From Heterodera schachtii (Eukaryota > Nematoda > Chromadorea > Rhabditida > Heteroderidae): DNA of 64,000 bases. This document shows, piece by piece, positions 58,328 through 64,000 of this stretch. The stretch spans positions 1,447,523 through 1,511,522 of the forward strand of contig SIJG01000021.1 in the NCBI GenBank assembly GCA_023374025.1. Direction: 5' to 3'. Position numbers and translations under genes: made by a program. The notes beneath the pieces were generated by a model that was not told where the DNA came from, made no database searches, and saw only the letters and a program-made list of their open reading frames with translations. Within the stretch, counting starts at the first letter, position 1; every line of letters begins with the position of its first letter.

Positions 58328-58713
58328 CGGACCAGGCCGTTTTCGTACGGGCCGTTTTCGTACGAACACAGGTTTTTGGACTATAACTTTTTTCTTTGTC
58401 AACCAAATCCAACATTGTTGGTATCATTCGAAAGCCCTTCAGATGCTCTATTAGCCTGTAAAATTCCAAAAAATTTAGTCAAGTTTAAAAAAAGTTGGAG
58501 CCAAAAAATTTGGAAAATTTGGTTTTTTGAATTCTTCTGGCCATAACTTTTTTGAACCTTGACAAAATTTTTTGGAATTTTACAGGCTAATAGAACATCT
58601 GAAGGGCTATCGAATGATACCAACAATGTTGGATTTGGTTGACAAAGAAAAAAGTTATAGCCAAAAACTTGGGCTCGTACGAAAACGGCCCGTACGAAAA
58701 CGACCCCGACCCG
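58328..58713. mobile_element. Palindromic element with CATTCGAAAG core
   Basis: Duplication GGGAAGGG on both sides (8 bp, or 9 with the preceding G). Arms contain CGTTTTCGTACGGGCCG. The core has TTGGTATCATTCGAAAGC and its inverse. The paralogous segment near 3.74 kb lacks the element, which gives an empty site. Confidence 0.9.
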
Positions 58714-58739
58714 GGGAAGGGTTTGATGAAAAATTCAAC

Positions 58740-59450
58740 AGGTAAATAAAAGAAACATTTCGCCAAATTTTTTTATTATTCAAAAACCTTCATTTTTATA
58801 AACTAACAAATAAATAGCAAATATGACATTAATTACTGTATTCATCTTGTATACATACACAAAAATTTAGCTGAGCAAAAACAAACCACATAAAGTCACT
58901 CACTTTTAAATCTCTCATTTTTAGAATTTCGGGATTTGCGTGTATTTAAAAAAACAATATTTTGTTTACATTTGCATTGATTTGAGTCAATTTTTTTTAC
59001 CGTTGGCAAAGCGAAGAAAAAAAAATGCTAAAAAATGACACAGCAAAAACAATTATTTCCATTCTCAGACACAATTTGCCACATTTGCATATTTTTTATT
59101 TTTTATTGAGTTATTTGTTAGGATGGAAGATGATGGGTAAAATTAACAGGTGATTTGTGCTCGGAGTTCAATTTCCAATTTTAAAATTTCCATAAAAATA
59201 AACGGACGAAAGCATTCTATAAAAAGGACCAAAAATCATCAAACCGGGTAAGACTTTTTAACCCTTAATGATTTTATATTAATTTTTATCTATTGAAAAA
59301 TAAACAAATTAAGTTTTTTAGCTTTTGAAATCCCCCTCCCCAAATTAGTGATTTTGTCCTTTATGCCGTGATATTTTATTTTTTGCCAATATTGATCATT
59401 TTTTCACTTAAGTTCCAATTATTTTATAGATATTTACGAATTCTCAATTG
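58740..59450. other. Upstream region of BTB gene
   Basis: The first 200 bases belong to the duplicated block shared with 3.2-3.7 kb. The rest is AT-rich and leads to the BTB gene at 59457. No other feature seen. Confidence 0.4.
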
Positions 59451-59456
59451 ATCAAA

Positions 59457-61661
59457 ATGCCTAAATCAGTGGTTAAGCATTTGTTGAGCACGGGTGAGGA
59501 CGCGGATGTTTATTTTTTGGTGGGCGACGGATACACAAAAGAGGCAATTTTTTAAATTCAAAAATTAAATTTATTATTAATTAAAATTTGGATAATTTTA
59601 GTGAATTATTTAATTATTTTTATTTGATTGTTTTTTACTTAGATTTTATCATCTTCAGCTTTTACCAGCCCATAAATTGATTTTGAAGCACGTTTCCGAC
59701 GTATTTGAGGCAATGTTACGTTTTGACGCCAAAAATGAAAAAGTGGAATTTGGTAAAGATATTAAAATATTAAATAAAACTAAATAATTGATTAGTGTAA
59801 GCCGGGTTATTTCCGGATCAAGGAATGTTTTTTGGATTCATCTACAGATACAGGTCATTTCGGCAACCAGTATTTTTCCTGTATCTGTATTTTGCTGTAT
59901 TTTTTACAGAAAAAATGTCTACATATAGGTACGGGAATTTTCCAAAATGCTGAACTCTATTAATTAAATGAATTAATTTTCAAATACCTCCGCTAATTAC
60001 CCTATTTATTCAACTAGCCTCTGCTAATTGTCCCGTGGAGGTCATCGATGTTGAAGCAGCAGCTTTCAAAGTGATGTTAAGCTTCATTTACACGGAGGAT
60101 TTGAGCGAATTGAACGGAGATAATGCAATGGCAGTGCTTTACGCCGGTGAATTTGTTTTTAATTTAATTTATAATTATTTTCTATTTAGCCAAAAAGTAC
60201 AATATTCCTGATTTGGTCGACGCATCTTTGCAAATTCCCTTCTCTGAATTGCGCAATGTTTTCTTTGCTTGTGCCCAAGCTCGCCTTTTTGACTTTGAAG
60301 TGAGAAAAACAAATTTATTTTATCCTTTTTTTGTATATTTTTAATTTTATATTTTTTAAGGATTTTGCCTGCAAATGTTTGCGTTACATTTGTCAAAATG
60401 CGACCAAATTGTTTCGATCAGATGACTTTTTGAAAATTAATCAGGAAATGTTGTGTGTGCTTCTCGATAGCGATCTTTTATTGATCAGCGATGAATTTGA
60501 AATTTGGAAAGCTGTAATTTCAATTTAAAATAGAATTTGCATTTTTAGTTATTTTTTAATTAAAGGCAATCCGTTGGGCCGATGAAAAATGTCGTCAGAA
60601 TGGCACTAAAAACTCCACGGAAAATCGTCGTTCAGTGCTTGGTTTGGCACTGTTCAAAATTCGTTTTCCAAATATCCATGAGGAGCAGTTTTCAGAATTC
60701 GTCGGTAAAACTCTTTGAAATAAGAAAATCAAATTGAAATTTCCTTATGGGATGACATAAATTTGCGGCTTAAAGCTTGAAATTACTAATTACATAAACA
60801 TTCCTTATACCGAGTATTTTTAAACATTGCGTTACTTTTTGTGCATCTAATTAATTTTTTTCGCTGCGGTATAATTTAAAATCAAGGACTTTTGGTTCAA
60901 AATATACGAAATCTCGCTCACGGGAGTCACTTAATTAAAAAAAGAGGCATTTTTTCAGTTCCATCCGGTGTGTTAACAGAGGAAGAAGTGATCGGTGTTT
61001 ATCAGTTTAATTCTCATCCGAATCTGTATCGTCCATATCTGTCTAATCCATATCGGTATCTTCATGTGATTCCCGGGCTGTACTCGTTGAAATTCCCAAT
61101 CCATGGACGAATTTTTGATTGGAACAAAGCCAAGGGAAACAAAAGAGGAACACTTGCTTTGCATATTGAAAATCTATACCGTTTGGAGTGAACGTAAAAG
61201 CGAAACTGTGCATATCAAAGGATTTCCATGGAAAATATGGGCACAAATTAAAAAGAAAGATGAAAGCACTGACAAAAACGAGAAATGGTTGGGCATTTAT
61301 CTCATGTGTGATTTTCCAAAAGAAGGTGCAAATTATTATTAATAAACAACAATATTTTTTAATTTACTTTAAGACAAAAATTGGAATTGCAAATGTTCGG
61401 CAAATTATCGAGTTGTTTCACAAAAAATTCGGCGTGCGGGATTATAAGATAGGAGACTTTATTAGTGAAGACACTTTTAACAGAGAAGCGAAAAGTTGGG
61501 GATATACCAATTTTATTTCATTTGCAGTGAGTGACAATTCAAAAAATAATGCCAATTAAATTTACAACATCATAATTAAGGAACTGATGAATCCAAACGA
61601 AGACTTATACAACCAAAATGAGGACAAAGCGACATTGGCCATTGATGTTATATTGAAATAA
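59457..61661 (+). pseudogene. BTB-BACK-MATH gene with frameshifted MATH
   Basis: Exons 59457-59543 (MPKSVVKHLLSTGEDADVYF), 59659-59752, 60018-60146, 60190-60299, 60361-60513 and 60566-60704 are intact and encode complete BTB and BACK domains (SELRNVFFACAQARLFDFE, CLRYICQNATKLFRSDDFLK, AIRWADEKCRQNG). Exon 60959-61325 begins VPSGVLTEEEVIGVYQFNSH but a deletion near 61170 shifts the frame to a stop at 61191; downstream MATH sequence (SETVHIKGFPWKIWAQIKKK) continues in another frame. Exon 61374-61526 has one extra A in a run near 61425, and the last exon is 61581-61661. As it stands it could make BTB-BACK plus a partial MATH. Intron 1 has donor GAG|GCAATT. Confidence 0.85.
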
Positions 61662-61669
61662 ACAAAAAC

Positions 61670-62280
61670 GGAAGGACAAATGATAAATAACCAATTTATG
61701 GTGAATTGTATACTCACTCTACTGGACTTGTTTTTTATTATATATTTATACTGCTCAAATCTTAATGATTTATCAAATTGATTTTTTGGATTTACTGGGA
61801 TTTGAACGAATTTTGTCACATTTGATCAATCATTGTGAGTAGTATAAGGCACATTATTCCGCCCCAAAATTTGGCCCCTCCACCCCACCCCTCCACCTTT
61901 CACCACCCTTTGTTTCTGCTTTTCCAAATTCCGCCACCAAATTCCACCCCCCAAATTCTATACCCAAATCCCCCCCCCCTTCCCTTACCAAAATATAGGT
62001 GAAATATCCTGATGAAATCAGGTGTTTGGCTGGGAAAATAGGGGAAAACCCCGAGACTTTTCCCGGTTCCGGTCAAAACCGGGACGTAGGTACTCAGTTG
62101 TACGTTTTTTCAGTATCAGGTCCCGGTCGCGTACAATTCATAAAAATAAAATAACTGGACAAAAAATTTATGAAAATTGTCTTGAAATTTAAAAAAACGA
62201 ACACCCGTAAGTTTTTTTGTCAGTAATGCAAAATAATTTTAGATACATGAATAATGAGTTTGATAATTAAAATTCTTTCC
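61670..62280. other. Non-coding, partial CGGGAC element
   Basis: C-rich stretch at about 61860-61980, then a fragment resembling the TAGAGTG family arms (CCGGTCAAAACCGGGAC near 62075) without identifiable ends. Confidence 0.45.
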
Positions 62281-62284
62281 TCAC

Positions 62285-63001
62285 CTCCATATTCAGCAAC
62301 AAAGACTGTTCAAAAGCCACAAAAACATTTGGCAACTTTTGAATTGAAACGTTGGCACAAAAGTCGGCACAATCCTTTATCAGGCCAGTGATGTTATATT
62401 TGTCAGCTATAAGTAAATAGTAATTTATTTATAATCCCAATCCGGACCGGCTCAGTTCGGCCCCAGCGGTTTTTTGGCTATAACTTTTTTCTTTGTCAAC
62501 CAAATACAACATTGTTGATATCTTGCGAAAGCTCTTAATATGCTCTATTAGCCTGCAAATTTCAATAAAATTGGTCAATTTTGAACAAATTTATGGCCAA
62601 AAAAGTTGGAAAATTTGGTTTTTTGAACTCTTCTGACCATAACTTTTTTAAACCTTAACGAAATTTTTCAGAATTTTGCAGGCTAATAGAGAACACTAAG
62701 AGCTTTCGAATGATATCAACAATGTTGAATTTGGTTGACAAAGAAAAAAGTTATAGCCAAAAAGCCGCTGGGGCCGAACTGAGGTAGACCGTCCCAATCA
62801 TAAATTTTCACCAGCTTTTAAAACTTCCAACAAATTATTGGCATCCAATCCGTCAAAATGTTTCGTGTAAATAAATGTTAGCATCGTTTTGAACGCTTCA
62901 ATTTCAATGTCGGGAATATCAATTTGACCTTTGTCATAACGGAGCATTGCTTCGAAGACATCGGAAGCACTGGAGAGAATTGCTCTATGAGCTGGTACAA
63001 T
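62285..63001 (-). pseudogene. BTB fragment of a second subfamily
   Basis: Two open exons in phase: 62812-63001 (IVPAHRAILSSASDVFEAML, IPDIEIEAFKTMLTFIY) and 62285-62406 (DKYNITGLIKDCADFCANVS, KLPNVFVAFEQSLLLNME). They cover most of a BTB domain. Unlike the other copies there is no intron between the two BTB halves, and sequence identity is lower. The first exon is not found up to the window end and no BACK exon follows downstream, so this is a fragment, or its first exon lies beyond position 64000. Its intron holds the element 62443-62791. Confidence 0.65.
62443..62791. mobile_element. Palindromic element with CATTCGAAAG-type core
   Basis: 8-bp duplication TCCCAATC (62435-62442 and 62792-62799). 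Termini CGGACCGG... and ...TAGACCG; arms CAGTTCGGCCCCAGCGG. The core has GCTATAACTTTTTTCTTTGT, a diverged GATATCTTGCGAAAGC and the inverse CTTTCGAATGATATCAACA. Lies in the intron of the BTB fragment. Confidence 0.9.
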
Positions 63002-63094
63002 CTTAAAAAAAGTCAAAAAATTTTTCAATTTAAAAGGCTGACGGAAAAGTTTTGAGAATTGAAGTAATTTTCATACAAATAAATAATGATAATA

Positions 63095-63260
63095 TGTTAG
63101 GACTCGGGTGGGAATCGAACCCACCCTAAATCCAAATCCGTGGGCATCCGACCATGGAGCAACGAGGCATATTTATTAAATAATTTACATGTCGGGGATC
63201 CGAACCCTGGGTTAAATGATGCCGACTAGAGCAATACCGCTACAATACTAAATACCGTGC
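63095..63260 (-). other. Two tRNA-like modules
   Basis: On the minus strand, GGTGGGTTCGATTCCCACC forms a good T arm at about 63105-63125, with TTGCTCCATGGTCGGA as an A-box-like region upstream. A second module at about 63190-63255 has GGGTTCGGATCCCC and TTGCTCTAGTCGGCA. Acceptor stems do not pair properly, so these look like decayed tRNA genes or SINE heads. Confidence 0.4.
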
Positions 63261-63269
63261 TGAGATACA

Positions 63270-64000
63270 AATAGGTAATTGTTTTATTTCATAATTAAAA
63301 ACTTTGGCATTTTTTATCTCGGCATTGAAATTTTAAGGCTCATCAATTGATTATTAAACTATATTCAAAATTTATATTTGCTTATAGATTTCCAGAAATT
63401 TAAAAATATCATAATCCATAAAAATATGTCCTAAAAATGTAATTGTTTATCGTTGGGCACTGAGTTTTGTTTATATAATTTGACCTTTTGTACTACAATA
63501 CTTAATGCTTGAGAGTTTTAAAATATTTTTATTATCGTTGACGCATTTTCTGGCACCAAAATTTAAATTAAACGAATTTCTTTAAATTTTTTAATCTTTT
63601 CAAAAAGTTAGAGACAAACTAAAAATATTTGTTGTATGGAATAAAAAAATCCAAATACCTATATATATAAAATCCAATACAAAAATGGCCAATTATTAAT
63701 CTGTGAGATAAAAATTTTCAAAAAATTTGTAAATATCTTGACTTTAATTTAGTTACATTTACGATAAGATGGCAAGAATTAATGGCAAAACGATGACACA
63801 AAAAAAGAAACAAATTTGAATTGTATTTGCTTATCTCTTCCCAACCCTCACATTTTTTTTACAAAATTTCTGACCCAAAATAAGGGAGAGAGAAATCGAA
63901 AAATTGGATTATGAATATTTTTTCGAGTTCGGTTTGGGTTCCGCTTCACGACTTCTTTGCATTTTTCGTGACTTTTCGGTGTCTTTTATTACTTTTTAGC
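63270..64000. other. Non-coding to window end
   Basis: AT-rich with no exon or repeat that I can name. Confidence 0.4.

Noticed and set aside
63095..63170. Functional tRNA gene on the minus strand
   Set aside because: The T arm is good, but the acceptor stem halves do not pair and the anticodon arm is unclear.

Overview
This is an AT-rich stretch of animal nuclear genome. Split genes with short introns, often ending in TTTTCAG or TTAAG, dense inverted-repeat DNA transposons and a family of BTB-domain genes point to a nematode. A plant-parasitic tylenchid is my guess, but no marker gene in the window proves the genus.

The main coding content is a dispersed cluster of one gene family. Its members have an N-terminal BTB/POZ domain, a BACK domain like that of the BTBD1/2/3/6 group, and then one, two or more C-terminal MATH domains. 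This order is the reverse of the usual MATH-BTB order of SPOP and nematode BATH proteins. Recognisable loci are: 3.97 kb (+, exon relic), 5.5-8.3 kb (-), 9.3-13.2 kb (-), 14.8-15.1 kb (-), 17.9-18.8 kb (+, relic), 22.5-25.4 kb (+), 34.3 kb (-, relic), 37.5-39.7 kb (-), 41.9-43.5 kb (+, MATH only), 44.2-45.3 kb (-, no BTB), 47.0-47.8 kb (-, relic), 57.0-57.9 kb (-, BTB-BACK only), 59.5-61.7 kb (+) and 62.3-63.0 kb (-). Only the 37.5-39.7 kb copy reads through completely (429 aa). The others are truncated, frameshifted or interrupted. BTB-BACK proteins with a protein-binding domain usually work as CUL3 ubiquitin-ligase substrate adaptors, so the cluster looks like a fast birth-and-death set of candidate adaptors.

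One unrelated gene is clear: a three-exon gene at 49.39-53.07 kb encodes a 230-residue secreted protein of unknown family. Its 2.7-kb first intron holds a Tc1/mariner-like element that itself carries another element.

The rest is mostly transposon-derived. At least ten non-autonomous inverted-repeat elements have 8-bp target-site duplications (hAT type). Several larger palindromic elements share the core GGTATCATTCGAAAGC. Two are Tc1/mariner-like elements with TA duplications. One MULE with a 9-bp duplication is inserted in a 95-bp satellite (30.9-35.8 kb), and a second MULE transposase remnant lies at 54.7 kb. Segments at 3.2-4.05 kb, 15.6-17.5 kb and 30.5-31.0 kb recur elsewhere in the window as direct or inverted duplications. 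Exon ends were placed by reading splice sites and matching paralogues, and may be off by a base or two.
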